Source: CALINF01 sp039990395
GTDB lineage: Bacteria > Pseudomonadota > Gammaproteobacteria > Pseudomonadales > Halieaceae
Length of the DNA stretch: 64,000 nt
Reading direction: 5' to 3'
Assembly: GCA_039990395.1 (NCBI GenBank)
Contig: JBDXFZ010000146.1
Coordinates: 930,001 to 994,000 of the forward strand
Under the pieces are notes generated by a model that was not told the DNA's origin, ran no database searches, and saw only the letters and a program-made list of their open reading frames with translations. Shown piece after piece: positions 47,066 to 55,391 of this stretch. The translations under genes and the position numbers were made by a program. Every line of letters begins with the position of its first letter. Position 1 is the stretch's first letter.

Positions 47066-48235
47066 GTGACTTTGAGAGTACTTCATGTTACCGCATCTTT
47101 ATGTCCCAAAGCGGGGGGTACGACCACCGCTGTGCAACAAATGGTAAAAATTCTTAGTAGTAAAGGAGTGAAATGCGACATTGCTGCAACAATAGATCGA
47201 GATTGCATGAGTTTGCAAGATTGGAGCGATTTCAAAGAATACTCAATAGACATCCATCTATTCCCCAGGCGCTTAGATTACTATTCGTATGCTCCGAGCA
47301 TGGCAAAATGGCTGGGTTCTAATATTCAAAATTATGACTTAGTACATATTCATGGCCTTTTTTCATATGTGAATGGTCTAGCCAGCCGAATCGCTCAGCG
47401 TAAGAATATACCGTACGTAGTAACTCCTCATGGAATGGCAAGTCGCTACGGGATGCGGCATAAAGCATTCCTAAAAAATCTTTCATTTAATTTGATAGAG
47501 AGAACTCTTTTGACACGTTCTGCGGCCATACATTTCACAAGCAAAATTGAAAGTGAAGAGTTTGGTGATTTAGGTATTGCTGTTAACCAGTTTAGAATCC
47601 CGCTTGCGGTTAAACCTTTGGTTCGTGGTAGTGAAGAGAGATTCTTTGAGAAATATCCGAGTCTGATAGACTCCGAAATAATTTATTTTCTCGGCCGAAT
47701 TGACCCCATAAAGAATATCGAGTTATTGATTTCTGGCTTTCTTTTGACTGCGCAAACTCGAGCCAGATCGAGACTTGTGATAAGCGGAGCAGGAAAAAAA
47801 GAATATGTAATTCGCCTAAAAAAAATGTTAAAGCAAAGTAACTTAGATGGAAAGGTCGTCTGGACAGGACACCTAAATGCTCAAGAAAAGGAGGATGCTC
47901 TTTCCGTTGCCGATGTTCTTGTTATGCCATCAAAATCAGAGAGTTTTGGGCTGTCAGTTGTCGAGGCGCTGTCGGTCGGAGTTCCATGTGTTCTAACAAC
48001 CGGCGTCGCGTTGTCTGATGAAATTGATGATGCTGCTGTCGGAGTTAAAGTCGAACCGAATCCAGCTTCAGTTTCCGAGGGGATAAGCCGCGGACTCTCA
48101 CTTAGCAATAGCTGTAATAGTTTTTCAAGAACCGCGCTAAAGTTTGTAGAAACCCATTTTTCAGAAGAAAGTGTCTCACGGGAAATAGTGAGAATGTATA
48201 GACTCTGTGTCCATTCGAATTTTGTTGACGAATGA
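47066..48235 (+). CDS. Glycosyltransferase family 4
   Basis: 389 residues from a GTG start (MTLRVLHVTASLCPKAGG). The GT4 N-terminal glycine-rich loop KAGGTTTAVQQM is followed by HIHGLFSY and VVTPHGMAS. The donor domain has YFLGRIDPIKNIELLI, WTGHLNAQEKEDAL, and PSKSESFGLSVVEALSVGVPCVLT, a textbook E-x7-E site. Starts 4 bp after the previous gene ends. Resembles WcaI/EpsD-like enzymes in general form only. Confidence 0.82.
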   Translation: MTLRVLHVTASLCPKAGGTTTAVQQMVKILSSKGVKCDIAATIDRDCMSLQDWSDFKEYSIDIHLFPRRLDYYSYAPSMAKWLGSNIQNYDLVHIHGLFSYVNGLASRIAQRKNIPYVVTPHGMASRYGMRHKAFLKNLSFNLIERTLLTRSAAIHFTSKIESEEFGDLGIAVNQFRIPLAVKPLVRGSEERFFEKYPSLIDSEIIYFLGRIDPIKNIELLISGFLLTAQTRARSRLVISGAGKKEYVIRLKKMLKQSNLDGKVVWTGHLNAQEKEDALSVADVLVMPSKSESFGLSVVEALSVGVPCVLTTGVALSDEIDDAAVGVKVEPNPASVSEGISRGLSLSNSCNSFSRTALKFVETHFSEESVSREIVRMYRLCVHSNFVDE

Positions 48236-48354
48236 ATACAAGTTATAATGTTTAAAATTGTCTCTGACTGTCAGAAAAATTCAACTTATAGGTGGTCCTT
48301 GTTGATTTTATATGACTATATGATTTTAGCGTCCTCGGGCTTTATCACGGCGTA

Positions 48355-48909
48355 TTGATGAACAGTTTTGCTAAAGTCAAACTATCAAAAAGTAATAAGT
48401 TCGCGAGACTGCTTTGGAGAGTTGTTTGGATTTTCTTATTCCGGACCTCGCCAAAAATTCTTCATCCTTGGAGACGGTTTTTATTACGGCTATTTGGTGC
48501 ACAGCTTGGAAAAAAAGTGCATGTGTATCCCTCCAGTGAAGTATGGGCCCCTTGGAATCTTGAAATGGGCGACCGTAGTTGTCTTGCTGACGGCGTGATT
48601 TGCTACAGCGTTGCTAGAGTGTGTATTGGAGCTGATACAACCGTTAGTCAGTATAGTTATTTGTGTACTGCTAGTCACGATTACACCGATATAGCGATGC
48701 CGTTAATGGTGGCGCCAATCGTCATAGGGGAGAGAGCTTGGATAACCGCGGACGTATTTGTTGGCCCAGGAGTTAATATCGGCGATGGAGCAGTGGTAAC
48801 TGCTCGATCAAGTGTATTTGCAGATATAGGTCCTTGGGTAGTGGCCCGGGGTAACCCAGCAGTGCCTTTTAAGCCAAGGGTAGTGAATAGCGGTCCGGAT
48901 GAGGTTTAA
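48355..48909 (+). CDS. WcaF-like O-acetyltransferase (left-handed beta-helix)
   Basis: 184 residues. Hexapeptide-repeat pattern from about 55 onward (VHVYPSSEVWAPWNLEMGDRS, then VVIGERAWITADVFVGPGVNIGDGAVV) and the active-site His in SHDYTDIAMPL. This order is typical of putative colanic-acid acetyltransferases that add acetyl groups from acetyl-CoA to a sugar of the repeat. The N-terminal basic/hydrophobic stretch may contact the membrane. It is the last intact gene of the AT-rich cassette. Confidence 0.8.
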   Translation: MMNSFAKVKLSKSNKFARLLWRVVWIFLFRTSPKILHPWRRFLLRLFGAQLGKKVHVYPSSEVWAPWNLEMGDRSCLADGVICYSVARVCIGADTTVSQYSYLCTASHDYTDIAMPLMVAPIVIGERAWITADVFVGPGVNIGDGAVVTARSSVFADIGPWVVARGNPAVPFKPRVVNSGPDEV

Positions 48910-48960
48910 GTGTGAAGGCTGGGGACATGGCAGGCATCGTCGTTATTCGGTTTTTAGCAG

Positions 48961-49415
48961 ATTGAAGTTGTGCCTGTGTCTTTAATATTTATGGCCTGAG
49001 GATGCATTCAAATGATGGCAGGGTTGCATCTAATTTTATCGCTCAGGCAGCTAGTAATTAGCCCAATACAATTTATGGTGACGGCCAGCAAACGAGGATT
49101 GTTTTGCTATGTGGACGACTTTATGAAGGCTTTATTCGTTTAATGGGTACCCAAGATTCTTTTTCTGGACCTATAAATCTGCGTAACATTGCAGAATCTA
49201 CTATTCGGAAATTGGCCGAATTGGTGATAGAGCTTACAGATTCTATGTTCGCTTTGGTTAATGAGCCGTTACCGGCTGATGACCCGCAACAGCACCAGCC
49301 TGATATCAGCCTGGCCAAAACAGAGCTGACTTGGGAGCGCGCTACCCCACTTAGAGATGGTGTGATGAAAACCATGAACTATTTCGAGCAGATTATATCT
49401 GACGGCTTGGCCTAG
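48961..49415 (+). pseudogene. Relic of a uxs gene, C-terminal part
   Basis: From FNIYG at 48981 translation follows Uxs: RMHSNDGRVASNFIAQA, an in-frame TAG at 49059-49061, TIYGDGQQTR, then frame changes around FCYVDD and on into LYEGFIRLMG, SGPINL, PADDPQQHQPDISLAK and LRDGVMKTMNYFEQI to a stop at 49415. It matches residues ~175-311 of the intact uxs gene (more weakly from ~169), but differs too much to be a recent copy of it. A 103-codon piece from 49104 stays open yet lacks the nucleotide-binding domain and cannot be an active enzyme. Confidence 0.8.
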
Positions 49416-49422
49416 CACGTAT

Positions 49423-50304
49423 ATGAAGCAGTTTATTGACAAACTTCCCATAACCATTCTCCTTGCCGCTAGAAATGAAGAGGCAAACCTGCATAAGTGC
49501 CTATCAGCGCTTGGCCCGGCAGAGCGGGTAATCCTTCTAGATTCACACAGTGAGGACGCGACGGCAGAAATAGCTGCTTCTTTCAATGCTGAAATTGTTC
49601 AGTTTGATTACAGTTGTGGATACCCCAAGAAACGTCAATGGGGTTTAAATGAATTGGCCATCACTACAGATTGGGTGTTTTTACTGGATGCCGATGAGGT
49701 GGTACCAGCACAGCTATGGCAGGAAATAAGTAAAGCCATATCCAGACCTGACGCTCCTGATGCGTTCCTTATGATGAAAGGGTTCCACTTCATGGGTCGG
49801 CGCTTTCGGTTCGGGGGTTTCTCCCATTCCGCTGTGTTGTTGTTCCGCACAGGTAAGGCGTATTTCGAGGAGTTGGACAGCAGTATTGCCACAGATCTGG
49901 ATATGGAAGTACATGAACGGGTAATAGTGGATGGTAAAGTAGGGGCAATATCTACACCGCTAGTACACGAGGATTTCAAAGGCCTAACGGCCTACATCGA
50001 TAGGCACAACCATTACTCATCCTGGGAGGCTGGTGTGCGATACGGCAATTTGCACAAAGGCCGCCACGGCAAAAAAACCATTTCTCCAAACCTATTCGGT
50101 AATGCTCAGGAAAGAAGACGCTTCTTGAAATACCTCGCAATTCGGATGCCATTTGAACCCACTCTTTGGTTCTTGTATCACTATGCATTTAAGCTGGGCT
50201 TTCTCGAGGGGCGTCGCGGGCTAATAGCTTCGCAGATTCGGGCCAGTTATATTAGTCAGGCGAGGGGAAAACTGTTTGAACTCGAGGTTGTACGGGGTCG
50301 TTAG
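49423..50304 (+). CDS. Glycosyltransferase family 2 (WaaE/KdtX-like)
   Basis: 293 residues. ITILLAARNEEANLHKCLSAL opens a GT-A domain, with ILLDSHSEDAT and the metal-binding WVFLLDADEVV. The region GYPKKRQWGLNEL and the later KGLTAYIDRHNHYSSWEAGVRYG are seen in LPS-core beta-1,4-glucosyltransferases of the WaaE group. It may complete the polysaccharide or modify a lipid-linked sugar. It starts 8 bp after the uxs relic and base composition returns toward that of the host. Confidence 0.78.
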   Translation: MKQFIDKLPITILLAARNEEANLHKCLSALGPAERVILLDSHSEDATAEIAASFNAEIVQFDYSCGYPKKRQWGLNELAITTDWVFLLDADEVVPAQLWQEISKAISRPDAPDAFLMMKGFHFMGRRFRFGGFSHSAVLLFRTGKAYFEELDSSIATDLDMEVHERVIVDGKVGAISTPLVHEDFKGLTAYIDRHNHYSSWEAGVRYGNLHKGRHGKKTISPNLFGNAQERRRFLKYLAIRMPFEPTLWFLYHYAFKLGFLEGRRGLIASQIRASYISQARGKLFELEVVRGR

Positions 50305-50391
50305 TTCCGGAGGCCAGTAAGGGGTTCAGCGGTAGATCCAGATACATAGTCCAGTCATGGAATATAAATTTGGAAACGATAACGTAAATTA

Positions 50392-51141
50392 TCAAACCTT
50401 GGAAAACCACTGACCGATTTTCCCCAATGGCTTCGCAATCAGAGTCCAGGGCCGCGGGGCAATACCATTGACTCGCCAGGCTTTCCGATCACTGCGGTTT
50501 GCCTTAATCCGACTCTTCAAGCTCACATTACTCATGCCATCATTACGCATGTGCACCATCACCTGCGGAATATATGCCGCGTTCACCCTATGCGTTAATA
50601 GCATTCTTAGCATTAGCTCATAGTCAGCCGATGTACCCATGTCTAGCCGATAGCCGCCGTGTTTCTCATACAGGTGTCGGCGTAAAAAGAAGGTGGGGTG
50701 GGGTGGCATCCAACCGCCGAAAAATCTCTCGCGCTTGTAATCACCGGATCGCCAATAGCGAGCCATTTTGGCGGTGTCTACTTTATCGACGTACTGCAGG
50801 TCACCGTAGCAAGCACCCACAGTGGGATTCAGGAAAGCTTCAACCACTGTTGTAAGCACTGCATCATTTGGGTAGTAATCGTCTGAGTTAAGAACGCCAA
50901 CGACCTCGCAGGCAGCAAGCTTCAGTCCTTTGTTGATCGCATGGTACATACCCTGGTCCGGCTCACTGATCAGAATGGCGTCAGTTCCTTTCTCTTTTTC
51001 TATTATTTCTAACGTGCCATCAGTAGATCCGCCGTCGAGGATAATGTGTTGGCAGTCAACTGTCTGTTCTGCGACTGAGCGCAGACAATCACCAATAGTG
51101 TCGGCGTTATTTCGAACGGGTGTGATCAGTGTGATCTGCAT
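50392..51141 (-). CDS. Glycosyltransferase family 2 (WcaA/WcaE-like)
   Basis: 249 residues. MQITLITPVRNNADTIGDCLRSVAEQT, HIILDGGSTDGTLEII, EPDQGMYHAINKG and VGVLNSDDYY (metal site) define a GT2 enzyme of the type common in colanic-acid-like loci. It is on the opposite strand to the main cluster and is followed, 50 bp upstream on the minus strand, by the nucleotidyltransferase-like gene, with which it is probably co-transcribed. Confidence 0.82.
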   Translation of the reverse strand: MQITLITPVRNNADTIGDCLRSVAEQTVDCQHIILDGGSTDGTLEIIEKEKGTDAILISEPDQGMYHAINKGLKLAACEVVGVLNSDDYYPNDAVLTTVVEAFLNPTVGACYGDLQYVDKVDTAKMARYWRSGDYKRERFFGGWMPPHPTFFLRRHLYEKHGGYRLDMGTSADYELMLRMLLTHRVNAAYIPQVMVHMRNDGMSNVSLKSRIKANRSDRKAWRVNGIAPRPWTLIAKPLGKIGQWFSKV

Positions 51142-51191
51142 TCTTGGTCTTTAGTATCGATATAGGGCTAGGAAAAGTACATAGACTAGCG

Positions 51192-52274
51192 CTACGAGAC
51201 CTGCTCTTCTAATGTGGCCAGCGTAACCTTGCCAAGTTTTCGACAGTCTCTGATTGATTTTATTGCACGCACCGAGTCTACCCACTTATCGTGGGCAGGC
51301 AGGGTGAAGCCCAACTGTACAACTCTAGGTAAGTCCAGCCAGTGGGTGGAGAGATCCTTAACTAGCCAATTTTCTAGATAACGCCGGCGTATCTTTCCAG
51401 GTTGCAATTTGGACATCACGTCCGGTGGTGCGGAAACTCCGGTAAGTACAGTGAGCCACATCAAGCTCAGCCATGCTGCGGTTTTTAAGCCGGATTCACT
51501 CAACAGTTGTACCACAGTATCCCAGCTATTTGCCCAGCTTTCTAGCAGGTAGATCAGATCGAGTTGACGAACCAGAGACGCTTGAGGTGCTGTCAGGTAC
51601 TTGGTAAATACTGGGTGCACCAAAAGTAGATACAGCGTTGCGTTGTCGCTCAAACCCCAGTGGCTTTCGTAGTCCTGTCGCATACTTAGTATGGTTTGTG
51701 CCATAGGGATTTTTGTGCGTCCGGGACGGAGGATGTCCCAGTGCAGGTCTATATATGTTTTGCCCTTTTCAAGGCTGCATTCGTGACTAATATATTCTGC
51801 AGAACCATAAAATGTGAATCCCGTGCCTTGCATTGCCTTTATGGCACGAACTTTGTCCGCCGGGTCGATGAGCAAGTCTATATCTGCGCAGGGGCGCAGT
51901 GCGGGCTCGGAGAAAAAGCGCTCTCGCGTGTGTTGGCCCTTCAATACTGCATGCGGGATATCAGCTTCATCAAGAGCTGTCCTAATAGCTCCAAGGCTCT
52001 TGCGCTGTAATAGGTATTCGCCAGTAGCACTAAGTCGCGCCTGACGAAGAGTCTTGGTGGTTTCATCAGAGAAGAGCGGGAGTTCGTATTTTTTTAGCTT
52101 GGCAGCCCAAATAGGTGCGAGACCCTGCCGAAGTAGGAAAACCGTAAACTCCTGCTCACTAATGGATACGGCCGCTTTGGATGCCTTTGACAGCTCGAGC
52201 TTACCTGCGCCGGGCAGCAGCGGTGCCAAAGCAGTTCGGTGGAGCTGATAGGGGTCTCTTTTGACTGTAATCAC
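51192..52274 (-). CDS. PF14907-type nucleotidyltransferase family protein
   Basis: 360 residues from a GTG start. Residues about 105-150 show HAVLKGQHTRERFF and RPCADIDLLI, the G-x-D-x-D pattern of the uncharacterised nucleotidyltransferase family often found in exopolysaccharide loci. The rest is mostly helical with YIDLHWDILRPGR and LVHPVFTKYL. Substrate and role are unknown; it may nucleotidylate a protein or small molecule linked to polysaccharide assembly. It shares a strand and likely a transcript with the GT2 gene at 50392. Confidence 0.65.
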   Translation of the reverse strand: MITVKRDPYQLHRTALAPLLPGAGKLELSKASKAAVSISEQEFTVFLLRQGLAPIWAAKLKKYELPLFSDETTKTLRQARLSATGEYLLQRKSLGAIRTALDEADIPHAVLKGQHTRERFFSEPALRPCADIDLLIDPADKVRAIKAMQGTGFTFYGSAEYISHECSLEKGKTYIDLHWDILRPGRTKIPMAQTILSMRQDYESHWGLSDNATLYLLLVHPVFTKYLTAPQASLVRQLDLIYLLESWANSWDTVVQLLSESGLKTAAWLSLMWLTVLTGVSAPPDVMSKLQPGKIRRRYLENWLVKDLSTHWLDLPRVVQLGFTLPAHDKWVDSVRAIKSIRDCRKLGKVTLATLEEQVS

Positions 52275-52406
52275 TTTCGGCGCGGCATTTGAATATCTTT
52301 ACCATTCTACATGGCTCGTAAGCCCTGCAGGTACCATTGGAGTCGGGTAATTCGAATTGGATTCAGTAAACCGTATACCCGGGGCGAATTTTGCTGCCCC
52401 CCCAAG

Positions 52407-52435
52407 AAAAAGCCCGGCTAGCGCCGGGCCTTTTT
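52407..52435 (-). terminator. Terminator after prc (bidirectional form)
   Basis: GCCCGGC/GCCGGGC stem (52412-52418 with 52423-52429), TAGC loop, flanked by five As and five Ts so that either strand gives a T-tract. It lies 24 bp after the prc stop on the minus strand. Confidence 0.85.
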
Positions 52436-52458
52436 GTAGGTTTATGGCAGTGCAAGAC

Positions 52459-54672
52459 TCAACTATCATCCTCAACCGAAGCCGAGTGCACCGCAAACGC
52501 CTGCTGCTTGAGGATCAGTGTATCTACCAACACGTTGCCGGCTTCGCTGAGCAATACATCCGGCGTCTCTTCTTCCTCTTCGTCTGAGTCATCTTCAGCT
52601 TCAATGGCTGCCAACGCTGCGCCATTTTCATCTTCGGAGCTGTCATCCGGTAGTTCGCTAGTCGAATCTACGTCTGTCTCCGCTGAGGCAACACTATCAG
52701 CCGTGTCAGTTTCTTCTTCATCTAATGAGGTCAGCAGTTCTTCACCCTTGGCGCTGCGGCGTCTGTTCTCAATCGCCAGAGCCTTGGCTTCCTGCTCTTC
52801 ACGCATGGCAATGCGCTTGGCTTCATTTAGGGGCAGGGCGTCGATGCTGCGCGTTTCTTCTGCCATGCTCACCTGGTCTTCAAGGAACACAAAGTCGGCA
52901 TTGGCCGCCTTGCGCTCTTCGTACAGATTGGTGATCTTGGGTAATAGTGAAGTGAGGTCGTCGTAACGACGATGGCGCACGGGGTTAATCTGGTCCCAGT
53001 TAAGAGCGTGATCCAACGCGCTCTCGCCAATTTCTTCGGCGTCATACAGCGATGGGAAGTTCACATCCGGCACTACGCCACGATGCTGGGTGCTATCACC
53101 GGAGATACGGTAGAACTTGCTCTCGGTGAGCTTAAGCTGGCCTTCGGTTAATGGTACGAGCGTTTGCACTGTGCCTTTACCGAAGGAGCGGTCGCCAACA
53201 ATAACCCCACGATCATAGTCCTGAATGGCGCCGGCGAAAATTTCAGATGCCGAGGCACTCAATCGATTGATCAATACAACCAATGGCCCTTCGTAGTAGG
53301 CGCTGCGTACGCGCTTGCCGTCGCGCCACACACGGCGAGAGGAGTGGCGTATCTGCACTGTGGGGCCATATTCAATGAACAAGCCCGTAAGCTCATTGGC
53401 TTCCTGCAATGAGCCGCCGCCGTTGTTGCGCAGATCCATCACGATGCCATCTACCCCTTCTTCCTGAAGTTCGTCTAACAGCTTATGTACGTCACGCGTA
53501 GTGCTCTTGTAGTCGTCATCGCCACGGCGCATGGCTTCAAAGTCAATATAGAAGGCGGGGATATCGATTACACCTACCTTCATGGTCTTATCGCCATTGG
53601 GTATTTCCAGAATCGATTTCTGCGCCGACTGTTCTTCCAGCTTCACTTTGTTGCGCACGATGGTAATGGTGTTGCGCTCGTCAGACTTGCCTTTGCCAGG
53701 AATCACTTCCAGGCGCACCGTGGAGTCTTTTGGCCCACGAATCAGCTCAACCACTTCGTCGAGGCGCCAGCCGATCACGTCTTCCATTTCGCCTTCTGTG
53801 CCTTGCCCTACGGCAATGATCTTGTCAGCAGGCTGCAGATCGCCTTGTTTATCAGCGGGGCCGGCAGCAACAATGCGTGCAACCTTGGTGTACTCATCTT
53901 CTAATTGCAGCACGGCGCCAATGCCTTCCAGCGACAAGCTCATATTGATATTGAAGTTTTCAGACCTGCGCGGTGACAAATAGTTAGTGTGCGGGTCGTA
54001 CAGCTCGGTGAGGGCGTTCGCGTAAATCTGGAATACATCCTGATGGTTGTACTGCTTAACGCGCTTTAACTGATTGGTATAACGCTTGGTGAGTGTTTCA
54101 GCGATATCTTCCTCAGGCTTGTCCGCCAGCTTTAGGCTCAGTACCTGGTTCTTCACATGCTTGCGCCAGCGCTCACCTAGTTCGGCATTGTTCACTGCCC
54201 ACTCACGCTCGTCGCCATCTAGCGGGTATTCTTCGTCAACCGTAAAGTCCATTGCCTCAATAGACGCAGGCAGAGTATCGATCAGGTTTTGCAGCCTGGC
54301 TTCCAGCCGCTCCTGAAAACGATTAAAGATAGTGAAGGCGCCATCCAATTGGCCCTCATGGCCCTGATCGTCTAGCACATCGCGGTATTGCTCGAACTCG
54401 GCCAGATCGGACGTGGTGAAGAACATCTTGCCGCCGTCCAGGCTCTTGATGTACGCATCCAGATGTTGTGATGACAACGCATCGTCATAACGCAGTTTGG
54501 CGTAGTGGCGTTGCTCGAGTTGCTCTACCATTTCTACCAGCGTGTCTCGCTGGCTGTCGGTGTATTCGATTACGGCCTGGACAGGTAAATTTACTGCCAG
54601 TGAGAGGCCGCCAAACAGGGCGCCCAAAAGCGTGCGACGAGCTGCGCTCGCGCTACGGTGTTTTATAGTCAA
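52459..54672 (-). CDS. prc: Carboxy-terminal processing (tail-specific) protease Prc
   Basis: 737 residues from a TTG at 54672 with GGTGG six bases upstream; this gives a basic N-terminus and a signal peptide (LLGALFGGLSLAVNLPVQA). A longer in-frame start at 54741 is possible. Periplasmic serine protease trimming or degrading proteins by their C-termini. A TSP-N domain is followed by PDZ (LSLEGIGAVLQLEDEY onward). The peptidase has the nucleophile in RLSASASEIFAGA and the lysine in GDRSFGKGT. The C-terminal DUF3340-like region carries a long, very acidic Asp/Glu/Ser insert, making it longer than E. coli Prc (682). Confidence 0.92.
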   Translation of the reverse strand: MTIKHRSASAARRTLLGALFGGLSLAVNLPVQAVIEYTDSQRDTLVEMVEQLEQRHYAKLRYDDALSSQHLDAYIKSLDGGKMFFTTSDLAEFEQYRDVLDDQGHEGQLDGAFTIFNRFQERLEARLQNLIDTLPASIEAMDFTVDEEYPLDGDEREWAVNNAELGERWRKHVKNQVLSLKLADKPEEDIAETLTKRYTNQLKRVKQYNHQDVFQIYANALTELYDPHTNYLSPRRSENFNINMSLSLEGIGAVLQLEDEYTKVARIVAAGPADKQGDLQPADKIIAVGQGTEGEMEDVIGWRLDEVVELIRGPKDSTVRLEVIPGKGKSDERNTITIVRNKVKLEEQSAQKSILEIPNGDKTMKVGVIDIPAFYIDFEAMRRGDDDYKSTTRDVHKLLDELQEEGVDGIVMDLRNNGGGSLQEANELTGLFIEYGPTVQIRHSSRRVWRDGKRVRSAYYEGPLVVLINRLSASASEIFAGAIQDYDRGVIVGDRSFGKGTVQTLVPLTEGQLKLTESKFYRISGDSTQHRGVVPDVNFPSLYDAEEIGESALDHALNWDQINPVRHRRYDDLTSLLPKITNLYEERKAANADFVFLEDQVSMAEETRSIDALPLNEAKRIAMREEQEAKALAIENRRRSAKGEELLTSLDEEETDTADSVASAETDVDSTSELPDDSSEDENGAALAAIEAEDDSDEEEEETPDVLLSEAGNVLVDTLILKQQAFAVHSASVEDDS

Positions 54673-54849
54673 AGGAAACCACCTTTTATTCGATACTGCG
54701 GAGAGTAAGTGTAACCGCCTGTGGGCGTGGGTCAAACCCAACCTATGCGGTAAATCAGCCCCTTAGTGGGGTGTAAAAACGCTGTTTATTAGGACTGCTG
54801 GCAAGGGCAAAAGTTCAGCCGTAGCTCGACAACAGTCCAGCTACAGCCC

Positions 54850-54890
54850 AGCTGCAGTAAAGCTGTAGTAAAGCTGTAGTAAAGCTATAG
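54850..54890. repeat. 11-bp tandem repeat at the 3' end of the DUF6702 gene
   Basis: AGCTGCAGTAA, AGCTGTAGTAA, AGCTGTAGTAA and a partial fourth unit AGCTATAG follow without gaps; the fourth contains the stop codon of the minus-strand gene at 54885. Confidence 0.75.
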
Positions 54891-55391
54891 CGGCTGTTCC
54901 CGCTTCGAGGCGGTATATACCAGAACGTCTGACGGCTCGCGCCAGAGTCGTTGCACACGGTTAGTCTGGGTATCGTTAACGTCCATCATCAGCGTATTGC
55001 GTAGGATGAGCGAGGTACTGCGCTCAGCAGTTATCACGAAATACAGCCAGGTTTCATCGTAGGCCACCTCATAGCCTTCCAAAGTGAGCGCATTCAATGT
55101 GTTGGAATCGCTCGAAGAAGGCATGCTAAGTAATTGAAAATGCTTAGTTAAGTAGGATTTAATTGCCGGCGTAGCCAGTGCTTGCTGTTCTAGCGTTATG
55201 GTATTGCCCGCATGCCAGCTCAGGGCCTGCTCGAAGTCCTCAGGCAGCACCCGCAGTGACACTTCCAGCGTGGTGCCATCACTGTTCCACTCTATTTCGG
55301 CAAAACTCGTGTGATAGGGGTGCGTCCAGCCCGGCCCGCTTAGAAACACCAGGCTGCACAGTACTGCCTTAAGAGTCGCGCGCAATGTCAC
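54885..55391 (-). CDS. DUF6702 family exported protein
   Basis: 168 residues. An N-terminal signal peptide (about 1-23, LKAVLCSLVFLSGPGWT) is followed by HPYHTSFAEIEWNSDGTTLEVSLRVLPEDFEQAL, the hallmark of DUF6702, a periplasmic family of unknown function. Its start overlaps the end of the M1 peptidase gene by 4 bp, so the two are translationally coupled and probably work together. Confidence 0.78.
   Translation of the reverse strand: MTLRATLKAVLCSLVFLSGPGWTHPYHTSFAEIEWNSDGTTLEVSLRVLPEDFEQALSWHAGNTITLEQQALATPAIKSYLTKHFQLLSMPSSSDSNTLNALTLEGYEVAYDETWLYFVITAERSTSLILRNTLMMDVNDTQTNRVQRLWREPSDVLVYTASKREQPL

Noticed and set aside
40100..48950. Insertion sequence or integrase behind the AT-rich cassette
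   Set aside because: No transposase, integrase, tRNA boundary or clear terminal repeats were seen in or next to it.
49104..49415. A 103-codon gene of its own
   Set aside because: It is the surviving open end of the uxs relic and lacks the cofactor-binding and catalytic parts.
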